From NCBI GenBank assembly GCA_900175165.2, contig FWWN02000617.1, positions 1 to 58,826 on the forward strand: a stretch of 58,826 nucleotides of DNA, given 5' to 3'. Every line of letters begins with the position of its first letter. Within the stretch, counting starts at the first letter, position 1. This DNA comes from Rhizomucor pusillus. Its lineage: Eukaryota > Mucoromycota > Mucoromycetes > Mucorales > Lichtheimiaceae. Positions 48,401 to 58,426 of the stretch are shown in pieces. The position numbers and the translations under genes are program-made. The notes under the pieces were generated by a model. It was not told the DNA's origin. It saw only the letters and a list, made by a program, of their open reading frames with translations, and made no database searches.

Positions 48401-48928
48401 CGTTGAACCTTTGGCGAGCTTTATGATCCGGGTAAGGAATATATTGATGAAGAAAGATTACATGTTCGATCTTATGATCCGGTTTGGAAGGCTTCCACCA
48501 AGCGGATTGTAGATGCCGAGACCGAGACACCCAGCCGGGGATCAGGATCGAAAGGTGAGAATGCATCTTTTAATAGATTAATTCTTGGCTTTTCTGTTTG
48601 TTGACAGACTGTTTCCAGATGAGGTACAAGAAACAATGGAACAATTTAAGGAGGCGGTCAGCGAAAGGTTACGATTTACGCTGCAAAAACTGCGCGAATA
48701 TGTCAATGATTACAAAATCGAGCAAATCCTGATGAAGCCGATAGAGGTGAATATCAATAGTTTTCATTGCTAAGAAGCGCTTACTGAAAGCGATAACTGT
48801 AGATGAATATTTTGGAGCATTACAGATCATTTCTTCAGATAGCACAGGACACAAAGCAAGCAGGGTCACTGTCGTCATTAGAGGCGATGGGAACGTGGAT
48901 CGCTCAACTACGTGTATCAGAGGAATAA
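45499..48928 (+). CDS. COG3: Conserved oligomeric Golgi complex subunit 3 (Cog3/Sec34)
   Basis: A tethering factor for retrograde vesicle traffic within the Golgi. It starts MAKVIRGISLEEWEEKTQLT; the family motif ELQDACSELPLPSNW then crosses an intron ending CCCCGTAG at 45683 into LTNDRSITSPAFGRSS. Conserved blocks are KPIETLQQFLDWFSMMEADM, FVEERTRSLQNACEDLLKQQ, ALAERLKYFNELEPIAKAFN, IPMLEKLDACIQYMQSH, LYLMRLNQCLTRGMTLIKMH, TLLYVKFRMIAPTLKPLTAQ, NILEDAQGKLVFRAQAYIH and EQILMKPIEMNILEHYRSF. More than ten introns of 50-75 nt. Near 48433 an intron (GTAAGG...TTTGGAAG) must be removed to keep frame between PLASFMIR and ASTKRIVDAETE. The gene ends 86 bp before the MAM3-like start, a tight tandem arrangement. 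It appears intact at about 800 residues. Confidence 0.92.
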
Positions 48929-49013
48929 AGTCATCAAGTTGCATCATGGAGCTAGAAATAGGGATGTTTTCATGTGACGGTAGAGAACGCTCTGTAAAAG
49001 CACGGAGTTGCAG

Positions 49014-50852
49014 ATGCAAATGATTTGTACATTTCTTTGCCTTTTCCTCCTGTTTGCTATCATTATTATGCTGATACCCTTGAACCTACTCCTATTCGCC
49101 ACGTTGCTCGTTCCGTGCAGTCTAGCGATGGCTGAAGAAAATACGATGCTGGATGTACACTCCGCAGGATTCTGGGGCCAGATAGTTGCTATTATAGCTC
49201 TAGTGTTATGTAGCGGTATCGTTGCTGGTATGTATCCAAAGGATCCATGTGTTTGAAAAGTAGCTGACTGGACAGCAATAGGCTTGACACTCGGATTGGT
49301 ATATAGACTTGAATCTACAGTGCTGCCATCGAGTCTAGGTGGAAAGCTAAATCGAGTATTACAATAGATGTCTCAAGATACCACGAACCTGTCGATCTTG
49401 GCCGTGGCTGGAAGCGACAAGCAGAAACGGCATGCAGCTAAAATCGTTCCCCTGCGGAAAAACGGCCATTTACTCTTAACATCGTTGTTGCTGACCAACA
49501 CGGTTCTGAATGAAACGCTACCTGTACTGTGCGATAGTTTATTTGGCAAAGGTTACTTCAAAGTCGTTAAGGAGGGGACGCACTATGGAAAGGAAAGGCT
49601 GATGATGTATATACATTTAGGATACATTGCTGTGATTATATCCACAGCACTTATTGTTTTATTTTCGGAAATCTTGCCTCAAGCTGTATGCTCGAGACAT
49701 GGTTTGGCGATCGGCGCATTTTTCGCCATTCCTGTGCGCATACTGATTGCAGTGTGGTACATTATTGCTTGGCCAATTGCCAAAATATTGGATTGCCTGC
49801 TTGGACAGCACGAAGGAGTCAGCTACAGTGTATGCGGTAAGATTTTGACGTAGCGTTACGTTGCAGTCAAGACGGTGTTAGCTAATAAAGCCTCGATGGA
49901 AAAAGAACTGCGGGAACTCATCGGTCTTCACGGCGAGTCGTCCCACCTCCGAAAGGGTCCTCTGCAGGATGACGCGGTGATTTTACTAAGAGGTATGCTA
50001 GACTTGTGCACCAAGACAGCCAGCGATATTGCAAGGCCGGTCAATGAAAAGCTTCTGCTCCACGTCGATACGGCTCTTGACGATAGCTACACTATGCTGG
50101 GAGGAGACGATCAGAAAGTCTTTGTGTATGAATATTGCCAGAGAATACATCAGCACGGAAATTGGCAAGAGACAAACACCACGCACAGCTTAATGGGCGC
50201 TATAGACAAAAAGGTTTGGTATAATTCTGCAGCACTGCAATATATGCAACTAAGGAAATTTACTGACATTCTTCATGTAAAGTTCTTAATATCTGCCCTC
50301 AGTAATCACAAGACACTCAGAGACGTAGAGCTGGAGAAAGTGTTACGAGTACCATCAGATACTCCAATACCTACATTGCTGAAAATGATGCATAAAGAGA
50401 CATGCAAGTAATGCAGAATATCTGTAAAGCAGGCAGTGGATTGAATTCGACTAATCGGGAAAAATCCAACTGCAACAGGCACTTTAGCACAAGTTTATCA
50501 TAAACATAACGGCAATCACGCCATACTGCTCGGTGCATACAATAACGGTTCCGGGACAACCTTTATTCAAGATAACTACCACAACCAAAACGATAGCTTG
50601 GAACAAAACCAAAGCGTACCAGATGTGTTGAGTGGTGTACAAGAGCCATCAAAATGTCCACCAACCATCGGTATCGTAGAGATAAGTGATATCTTAAGTC
50701 ACATGGCAGAGGAAGGTTCGCCTAATGCCATCACGATCGTTGGCGAAAAGCCTAAAAATGTACATAATCATCCAAATTCAGGAAGGAAAAGTTGCAGTAA
50801 TGATAGTAGAACAGATTCCACCGCTGTATCAGCATCACATGTTACTATCTAA
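49014..50852 (+). CDS. MAM3: Mam3/CNNM-like DUF21-CBS membrane protein
   Basis: A member of the DUF21 (CNNM/CorC) family linked to divalent-cation homeostasis; yeast Mam3 acts at the vacuole in metal (Mn) tolerance. An N-terminal hydrophobic leader (MQMQMICTFLCLFLLFAIII) precedes QIVAIIALVLCSGIVAGLTL, joined through two introns to GLMSQDTTNLSILAVAGSDK, then LLLTSLLLTNTVLNETLPVL, ALIVLFSEILPQAVCSRHGL and IPVRILIAVWYIIAWPIAKI. The cytosolic linker KELRELIGLHGES and RGMLDLCTKTASDIARPVNE leads into a divergent CBS pair (VLRVPSDTPIPTLLKMMHKE; GNHAILLGAY; PTIGIVEISDILSHMAEE). The CBS part is continuous only if a GC-AG intron at 50404-50478 is spliced. The first CBS motif is unusually degenerate (VYEYCQRIH where a short RIPVY-type strand is usual). 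Confidence 0.82.
50404..50478 (+). other. GC-AG intron in the MAM3-like gene
   Basis: Exon end ACAT, donor GCAAGT, acceptor AACTGCAACAG, 75 nt. The overlapping GT (GTAATG) gives an early stop or the wrong frame. The GC donor gives KETCTLAQVYHKHNGNHAIL, restoring the conserved HAIL strand of the CBS domain. Confidence 0.7.
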
Positions 50853-51446
50853 AAAAAAAATATTGATATAGAAATCAGAGCACAATATGCATTTGAAAGA
50901 ATCTTCGCGTCATTTAAGTACCATGATGACAGTTTTCGAGAATCTTTTATGCAATGACCAACGTCCTACGAGCAAAGTCGTACAGAAAGATGACGTCGAT
51001 GTACTCCAAAATACTCACAAAAGCAGCATTGTGTGAATACATAATACTTAGGTCATTGAGTCAAATAGAGATCTACATCTGACAATATCGCGAAGTATCG
51101 AGCGATATACGTTGCCCATCAAAAGCTGTTCCTTAGTTTCGCATGGTTTGTCAGATAGACAAATTCCATGTCTCATCGAGCTCAGCGTTGAACTTGGCAG
51201 TGTCCTATGCAACTAACATGCAGTTGCCACAAAATTTAGACCGCCGTACTCCATTGTTTCAAAGGAATACAGAGTATAACTACAACGATGCTTCTGATTG
51301 ATAATGGTTCTTAAGGATTTCAAAAGTAGTCTTAGTAACCGATGAATATCTGAATATTGTTAAGCAATCATGTGAAGATCGTAAATCGCATTTTCGCTAC
51401 ACAGAACCGGGAAACTAGCTTCCTCCCTTTACTTATCCTTTGTACG
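50853..51446. other. intergenic, promoter of the hydroxyacyl-CoA dehydrogenase gene
   Basis: About 600 bases, AT-rich, no supported gene. An upstream in-frame ATG at 51357 would add 30 residues ahead of the mitochondrial presequence and is less likely to be the start. Confidence 0.4.
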
Positions 51447-52545
51447 ATGTTCTTGTCTGGTAGCCGACGACTTCAAACACTGGCAAACAAATCAGTCCCC
51501 GTTTGGGTAGCGAGCCAGCAACGCAATATTAGCAAGGTCACGGTCATTGGCGCCGGGCTCATGGGCTCTGGAATTGCCCAAGTAGCTGCCCAAGCAGACT
51601 ACAAGGTCACCATGGTCGACACGACGGATGCAGCACTTCAGAATGGCCAAAATATCATTGCATCGAGCATTAAGCGTGTTGCACGCAAAAAGTTTGCCGA
51701 AGATACCAAGCAACAGGACGCGTTCATCGAGAAAGCAATCGCCAATATCATTACTTCCAAGGATGCCGAGGAAGCAGCCTCAACTGCAGACTTGGTCATC
51801 GAAGCAATTGTGGAAAACATTGATATCAAGCAGAAACTCTTCAAGGGATTGGATAAAGCAGCTCCTTCAAGCACCATTTTTGCCACCAACACTTCTTCTT
51901 TGCCTGTGACCAAAATTGCTGACGCCACCTCTTTGGACAGACAGAAACGCTTTGCTGGACTGCACTTTTTCAATCCCGTACCAGCCATGAAGTTGGTCGA
52001 GGTGATCCGCACGGAGAAACTGGAAGATGGTGTCTTCCAGGCTCTCGTCGAGTTTAGCAAGAAGACAGGAAAGACACCAGTTGAATGCAAGGATACTCCT
52101 GGGTAAAGCTCGTTGCATAATCATCTTGGTTTGATATATGGTGAACTGACAGAAACATATGCTTTGCAGCTTCATTGTCAACCGTCTTCTCGTACCTTAC
52201 ATGATGGAAGCTTTCCGCATATTGGAACGCGGAGAGGCTAGCGCTAAAGACATTGATACAGCTATGAAACTGGGTGCTGGTATGCCCATGGGTCCCATTG
52301 AATTGGCCGATGTAAGGACAATGAGACGATACAAGCTGATAGACGAACCTACTCAATGTTGTTCCTTTACGTAGTTTGTTGGTCTGGATACAACCAAATT
52401 CATTGTTGATGGCTGGGCCAAGGAAGGAAAAATCGAGCCAGCTCTGGTCAAGCCCTGCAAAGTCTTGGATGATCTGGTCAGCCAAGGCCATCTTGGACGC
52501 AAGACAGGAAAAGGTTACTATGAATATTCCAAGGATCGAAAATAG
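51447..52545 (+). CDS. HADH: Mitochondrial L-3-hydroxyacyl-CoA dehydrogenase
   Basis: Catalyses the NAD-dependent third step of fatty-acid beta-oxidation. The ATG at 51447 gives a basic, hydroxylated presequence ([20 protein letters not shown]), a good mitochondrial signal. The NAD-binding loop is [19 protein letters not shown], with the acidic ribose-binding residue in [22 protein letters not shown] and the catalytic His in [15 protein letters not shown] are present; after the first intron (GTAAAG at 52103) come [20 protein letters not shown] and [20 protein letters not shown] across a second intron. The end, [19 protein letters not shown], is canonical. Full length at about 314 residues, with no missing residues. 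Its presence shows mitochondrial (not only peroxisomal) beta-oxidation capacity, a feature of many non-yeast fungi. Confidence 0.93.
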
Positions 52546-52884
52546 ACGAACGTTGAACCAGCTCGAAACAATAAAATACAGTACGTCTATTTGTTCAAGT
52601 TGATGTGATAGATATGATTTCCATTTCATGCAAATAAACCAATGCTATCGTCACGTTATACAATCTAGGGCTGCAACTTATATTAATCAAGTAGCACATG
52701 TTCCTTTATTGGAAGATTGACCTGTAGTACTTATGGTACACTTCTTTTGCCTTTTGCTCCTGCTAATTTCTGGTCGCAATTATGAAGTCGGCATTGGAAA
52801 CAGCAACTTATATCCCAATTCTTAAACGGGTCACCATAATTTATACCATGGCGCCCGAAAATATATAAACGTTTTGTGTGTCAA
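52546..52884. other. convergent 3' region (HADH / USP)
   Basis: About 340 bases between two stop codons of convergent genes, AT-rich; nothing else seen. Confidence 0.4.
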
Positions 52885-54688
52885 TCAAGAAACAATGCAT
52901 TTATGATTATTTAAAGAATGTCTACTCTTTCGAGATGTCGTGGAAGTTGTAATAGTTGGAGGAGGTAGTTGAGCTCTTTGTGTAGAGTTCTTGGTAGGAC
53001 TATAGACGTCTTCGAGTATGCTTGGTTCTGCCGACGCGTTCTTCGTCAGCGATGATGGATCTTGTGCGGCGATCTGTGTTCTATTAGTATCCGGCAAGGT
53101 ATGTTGGCAAGTCTTGTCTAGCTCATAGAAAAATAGGTATCCGTCCTGAGCAAGTTCAGTGTAAATAGCTGCCTCATTCTCCTTGCTCAGTATTTTGACA
53201 CGCTGCGACACAGCCAAATCGTCTAGTATGCCCCGCGTCAAAATGCATGTCCTGCAAATGCTAGATCAAATTGCTTCATACCTAGTTTAAGCCAATACTC
53301 ATGATCATCCTTTAAAGCCCTTGCATAAGCGATGTAGTGTCCACTGTAAGGAGAGGATCCCTTGTGACACACGACACTGCGCAGCCTCATGATCCCTTCG
53401 ACCTTTTGTCCACACGTATCGCACTTCGGATCATCCGCATTTTGGTTCAGAAACTGATTGAAGTTTATGCTGGACGGTATCTGGACTGTTCTTTGATCTT
53501 TGATATATCTTCCACGAGTGTCGTAATTGTAGCGTTTCAAAACGATAGGCAGTACCATCCGTGAGTCAGGAAATGAGCCTCGATCTTGTGATCTGATTTG
53601 TTCGCCCTGCTCGTTCATTCCGCTGTAGAATGGCAGAAGCTCGAGGACTTGCCAAGCATTGACGGCTACTTCTTGGCGCTGCTCTGAAATGATCATCTTT
53701 TTCGGTATCGACGACATACTAGCGAGACTCTGCGGTGATCCAGGTACCGAGTCGTGGATATCTGGGCAATCCACCTGCCGTTTCACACCGATGACAATGT
53801 TGTTATAAAAGTGGTCGAAAAGGATTCTCTCGAGTCTAATAGGCTGAGCTACTGTATTGCCCGGCATTGACAAAGATAATACACGATCCGTCATAACTCG
53901 ATCATCGTCAGTGTCTCGATTCGCACCGTGAAATAAGCGCATTTGGAACTGCTTTGTATTAATTTGATGCGGCTTTACATGGTAATCCATTCCAACATTA
54001 AACTCACTGGTAGATAGGGTAATTCAAACGTTTCTGTCAAGAAAAGAAGCAATTCGCTGGTATCCTCTTGGCTGTATCGGCCTCGCTCATTCCTCCCCTG
54101 CCAGTCTGCGTCTTCCAAAGCATGTCGAAGTCGGCTTACCACATGCTGCCTGACCAAACGGCCCTTCCTTAAAATATTTACAAAGAGGCGCAAGGAAACT
54201 TGTAATTTGCGCTTAGCCGGCTTATCTGAACTCGTGTCATACGTCAATAATGGATCAAATGCCTACAAAAAGCATTCCAGCCCATGAGACATTGACAATA
54301 TGGTATTGTTACTATACGTTACCGTCAAGGTGATATACATGGCAAAGAGCAAGGCGTCGATGTAACAGCTTGTACCACCGTCATTTTCACAGCCCAGTAT
54401 TGTATCTCCAGGTTCAGGTGTACTGTGCAGAAGGCCGTGATGTGCTTCTTCGCAGTCGTCCAGCTCTGCCATAGCCCGTTTCAGGTCCCACTCGTTCGCA
54501 GACAGTATACTATGCAGCTTGTCGTCCTTAAGCTCCAGGTTAAAATTGCTTTTTGAGTAATCGAACAGCGAAGCCATAAGGCTGATTTGGTCTTTACTCA
54601 GTGCTTTCTTTCGGAAAGACCTTTTTCGTCGTTGGAAGGACCAACGTTTACGTATGCTACCATAAGAGAAAAGCTTATAGCTCTTCAT
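52885..54688 (-). CDS. Ubiquitin-specific protease (UCH/USP family, fungal type)
   Basis: A papain-fold deubiquitinase. An N-terminal UBA-like helical segment (KDDKLHSILSANEWDLKRAM) precedes the Cys box ILGCENDGGTSCYIDALLFA (catalytic Cys in TSCYID). Then come QEDTSELLLFLTETFELPYL and, after an intron, PFQMRLFHGANRDTDDDRVM, the block typical of a fungal-specific USP group. The fold continues with MVLPIVLKRYNYDTRGRY, a zinc-like CDTCGQK, and the His box SSPYSGHYIAYARALKDDHE. Splicing the last intron (about 53219-53279) yields YWLKLDDLAVSQRVKIL, which supplies the acidic member of the triad. AAIYTELAQDGYLFFYEL completes the domain. The catalytic triad therefore looks intact. The target is unknown. 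A Tc1/mariner remnant lies 134 bp upstream of the start, in the promoter. Confidence 0.88.
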
Positions 54689-54821
54689 GAGGGTCGCATT
54701 TTCTTTGCAGAGCAGCAGGGTGTTGAGACAGAGGAAGAAAAAAGGTTCTGAGTGTTCGAAAATGGTAACTGGGAAGGTGACTCCGAGCTCTACATTGACT
54801 GCTTGGTTTAATCATACTGTA

Positions 54822-54858
54822 CACTCTTTTCCAAAATCGAAGTCGCACCCCGCCAATT
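54822..54858 (+). repeat. left terminal inverted repeat
   Basis: Begins CACTCTTTTCCAAAATCGAA and ends CCGCCAATT. It matches the reverse complement of the right end at 31 of 37 positions by eye, with the outer nine bases identical. Confidence 0.85.
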
Positions 54859-54968
54859 TTGAAGTCGTAGGTTAACGACGCACAAGAAGGCTTGGCAAAT
54901 CCATCCGTATATAACATGTCAACTTTTTGGGGCTCTACGGTTTTCCTTCATCCATACATTTTTTTAAT

Positions 54969-56256
54969 ATGAGCAACCAATTTTTCTACGAAGATGGGCA
55001 GGGCCATGTTGTTAATGAGCGTGGCTATCAGGAGCCCATGGACTATGTCGTTGATGAGGAGGTTTGCGCTCTTCAAACCGTTAGTTCTCATACTGACTAT
55101 TTGCGCACTCTATCTCGCGAACATAACCATGTGTCTGTTGCTACGCATGTCGATGAGCCAACTGACACTGATATCCACAGAGAGAAACGACTCCTAAGCG
55201 TGCTTACACAACATGCACTGACCAAGATAAGGTTAGATTTTTCAAACTGATGTTTGAGAAGGTTTTGAGTGCGTCGGCTGCTGCAAAGCAGCTAGGAATA
55301 CATGTTCGTTCGGCACAAAGATGGGCGTTACAGTATGAAAAGGACCCCGACAGCATTTTTAAAAGCGTAGAAACAGTGGTCGTCCGCGTATTCTCAATGA
55401 AGAGCATAAGAAAGTTATTTTAGAATGCGTTGACGAGAATCCGTCGATTGTCCTAGAGCAGCTGATGGAACGATTGCTTCAGAGATCTGAGGGACTCAAA
55501 GTATCCAAAACGACGCTCCATCGGTTTGTGAAGAACGAATGCAACTTGTTGAAAAAAGCTCGGTTTCAGCCTGTAGACAGGAATAGCGAAGCTAAGATCC
55601 AAGAGCGCCTTGACTGGGTGCGCAAATGGGACATGACCGACATCGACTTTGGAAAAATTGTGTCTTTCTTGATGAGTCTGCCTTCCATATTAACATGAAG
55701 CGCAGCATGGCATGGTCGAAAAAAGGTTCTTCTGCAGTGCTTACGGTGCCAAAAACCTGAGCAAAAACGACCACTATCCTGGGTGCAGTCTCTGCATCTG
55801 GTCTGATTAAGTGCAGCTTGAGACTCCCACAGGCACCGGCCAAGAAAAGAAAGAGGGCTGGCCATTCTGAAGTTATGAACAGAGGAACTGTAACTGGACA
55901 TTATCTAAGCTTCCTTAAGGCTACAATGGATGAGATGGATAAATATGAGCACATGAAGGGCCATTATTTGGCAATGGATAATGCTCCTATTCATGAGGCC
56001 GACGATATCTCTAAGCATATCGAGTCTCGAGGATATTGATGTGCTTATCTTCCATCATATTCGCCTGAGCTCAATCCCATTGAGCAGTTTTGGTCAGTTG
56101 TTAAGAGCAAGTAAGCGCAACAGGTTCTTGGAAAATGAAACGTTGATGACTCGAATCAGCGAAGCATCCAATAGTTTAAAGCTGAGCGATTTCGAAGGCT
56201 TTGTCTCTCATTCTTACACATGCTTAGATAAATGCCGCAACGGAGAGAAACTGTAA
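54969..56256 (+). pseudogene. broken Tc1/mariner transposase (DD34E-like)
   Basis: Recognisable parts in order: an N-terminal segment from MSNQFFYEDGQG; a helix-turn-helix (SAAAKQLGIHVRSAQRWALQ); a GRPRI linker; a second HTH with KVSKTTLHRFVKNE; the first catalytic Asp in FLDESAFHINMKRS; the second in LAMDNAPIHEADD; the catalytic Glu in SPELNPIEQFW. The second Asp and the Glu are separated by 34 residues if one interrupted codon is counted. The frame changes at least three times (near 55360 and 55655, both at A/T runs, and near 56110) and has in-frame stops near 55760 and 56037. It cannot encode an active enzyme as it stands. The frameshifts at homopolymers could partly be sequencing error, but not all of the lesions. 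Confidence 0.85.
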
Positions 56257-56449
56257 TGTTCTTCGTTCTTCTCTACCAAATCACCATAACTATATTCCAT
56301 ATAAGAATATCAAAAAAGCGATACTGCATACCAAAAAAAAAAGTGATCTGCTCGCCATGCAAATAGATGTCGCTTCTGTGCGACAATTTTTTCTGGGCAT
56401 GCGACATCTGATTTGTCATCACACGCAAAAGATTTTTGGGTAAGTACGG

Positions 56450-56486
56450 AATTGGCCGGGAACGACTTTGCTTTTGAAAAAGAGTG
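56450..56486 (-). repeat. right terminal inverted repeat
   Basis: The reverse complement begins CACTCTTTTTCAAAAGCAAA and ends CGGCCAATT. It is the partner of the left repeat, followed directly by TA. Confidence 0.85.
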
Positions 56487-56595
56487 TACATCTTTGGCAT
56501 TTCTCCTAAAGGTACAGTGTTTCCCAAATAAATTAAGCCATTTTATGCAAATGGATGTCCCTCAGTTGGAGCTGAGATGGCCTACCTTTTTTCGT

Positions 56596-58426
56596 TTACT
56601 CATACATCAAGTTCGTAATAATAGTTATCTTTTTATCATTTTCACGCTTGTTTCCAGTGACGATCAGCCCTGCCAAGTTCACCAATTGATTATTCAAAGC
56701 ATGGTTTCCGATGATCTTCATAAATGATTCATTGCCGAACAAGCGTTGCATTCGTTCTAGGATCGTTCCAACAGCAGAATCCTTTGCCATCCCAATGATC
56801 GGTTCGAGATCGTCAAGCCCAAGGGTGCCATTTGCTCCATGTCTGATCACCTACACAGCCAGCGTTCGGAATAAGGATGAGGCTACCTTCTCCTGCGACA
56901 TAACCGTTTGATTGCAGTCTTGATCACACCGGGTCCATGTGGTCGAAGGCTGTAAGTTCAAGACGCGATGTAAAAGTAGATGAAGCCCTGCATTTAGTAT
57001 AAGTTGATAGCGAATGGAACTTGGACCTCACTTGTCTCAGCTGGTATAATACTGGCATCGTTTGAGCACTGTTTGTACTTTCATTGGCCAACATGCGCTT
57101 CGTCAATTCCACTGAATGGGAATCCAAAAAGGCTCTTGTCTGTGGGGATGGTGTAAAATGTGTCGTCAAATGTCCAATGTTCACCGAGTGGGTATCCAAA
57201 CGAAGACTAGAGGTAACAAGCAAATTGCAGGAACGACTGCCAAGAACCAATTTTTGGCCGTCGGGCGTGGGAAGCAGGCAAATATTCAAGAATCCATACG
57301 GACCCTGTCTTTCTGGAAAGGACGATGGTGAACCAGGCAGCCGTCTTTCATGGTGAGCGTCAATGGATGAATCGCGTCCATACGGTTCAATGGTGTGCAA
57401 GAGGATCGATGCTGAGCCTTCAACAAGGATGGCACCTGCCAGCAATGCGAACAACAATAGCGAAGGTGAGGGTATTCGAGCCAATCTTGATTCAAAACCT
57501 TGCACTGTGCTTCAGTCAGTTCACTGTGGTGGATTGATGTAAGGTGCTTCGCAGCTTATAAGAAAAAAAGCGTTAGACCCATGTGCAACTTCCACCCCTC
57601 CTCCCCCAAAAAAGGTAGTACGTACGTTGTAACCTTTATATGTTGAATGAAGCCGTCACCATCGGTCTGGGTATCTGCTTGAGTTGTTGTAGATGCGTCG
57701 GGTATAGGGCTTTTCCAAACGCCAGTTGGAGATTCCTTCTGTAACATGGTCGAAGCTGCTGAGGTGGATGTCAAAAAAGTCAAGCGCTGTGTCATCAAAA
57801 CGGTGGGAGATTGGCACCCAACGGCCGAGTTTGGCAAGCATGATCTTATCCCTTTTGGTGTCGTCGTCAGCGGTCAAAGAATCACATGAAGACAAAGATT
57901 GTGTCCGAGTAGCTGAGCCTTTTCATCATTTTGCGTGGGGGTAGAGACGTACAGTCGAAATCCAAAGGTGGTGGTGGTAAATGCTTTGACGCGTGATCTT
58001 TTGATGAATCGTCCATGTTGGCGTTCTCTTTGTCCACGTTGGTGTCTTGGCTGTTAGAACTCGAACTAAGATCTTCTGTGTCCCCTTCAAAGCTGTTCGA
58101 TCGATCACCCAGATTCTTCCGTTTTCGAGGTACGTACATTTTCCAGCCATGGCGAGCCAAATGCGTGTCGAAACTTCTTGTGGATTTCAGATATATGCCG
58201 CAACAGGACATAGAAAACCTTGCTCGATCCTTGGCACAACCATTCTACCTATGTATAGCGATAAAAATAAAAATGGAGTGAGGATAAATGCCGGTGATAC
58301 ACAACTATACATACTCTCTCCAACTTGGAGTTCGGGGACATGATAATCTCTCTTGTGGTTTTTGAGCAAATCTGCTTTGCCAAAAACTTTGTTACAAATA
58401 TCACATTTGTGCTTTGGACCCGTCAT
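56596..58426 (-). CDS. C2H2 zinc-finger protein of a probably lineage-expanded family
   Basis: The first exon gives MTGPKHKCDICNKVFGKADL and LKNHKRDYH, one classical C2H2 finger. After an intron with an uncertain donor near 58320 comes a second finger-like segment (SCCGIYLKSTRSFDTHLARH) and a basic stretch (KMYVPRKRKNLGDRS). A Ser/Asp-rich linker follows. The next part (KIMLAKLGRWVPISHRFDDT and later ASSTFTSRLELTAFDHMDP) has no enzyme motif. The last exon, joined by a clear intron (GTGTGATCAA...GTGTAG at about 56850-56938), reads VIRHGANGTLGLDDLEPIIG and ends at 56596. I recall the arrangement of one or two N-terminal fingers plus a 250-residue unknown body from multi-copy genes of Mucoromycota. 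The role (transcriptional or transposon-derived) is unknown. Confidence 0.6.

Larger units (their letters stand above)
54822..56486 (+). mobile_element. degenerate Tc1/mariner transposon with TIRs and TA target duplication
   Basis: The element is bounded by imperfect terminal inverted repeats of about 37 bp and flanked by TA at 54820-54821 and 56487-56488, the signature of IS630-Tc1-mariner insertion. Removing it leaves a plausible pre-insertion site with a single TA. Its transposase frame is broken. It sits between the promoter side of the USP gene and the 3' end of the zinc-finger gene. Confidence 0.85.

Noticed and set aside
48430..48495. apparent frameshift in COG3
   Set aside because: A 59-nt intron with donor GTAAGG and acceptor TTTGGAAG restores the frame, so the gene is not broken.
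53219..53290. apparent premature stop before the USP acidic catalytic motif
   Set aside because: Using the downstream acceptor ending in ACTAG gives YWLKLDDLAV and continues the domain; the stop lies within an intron.
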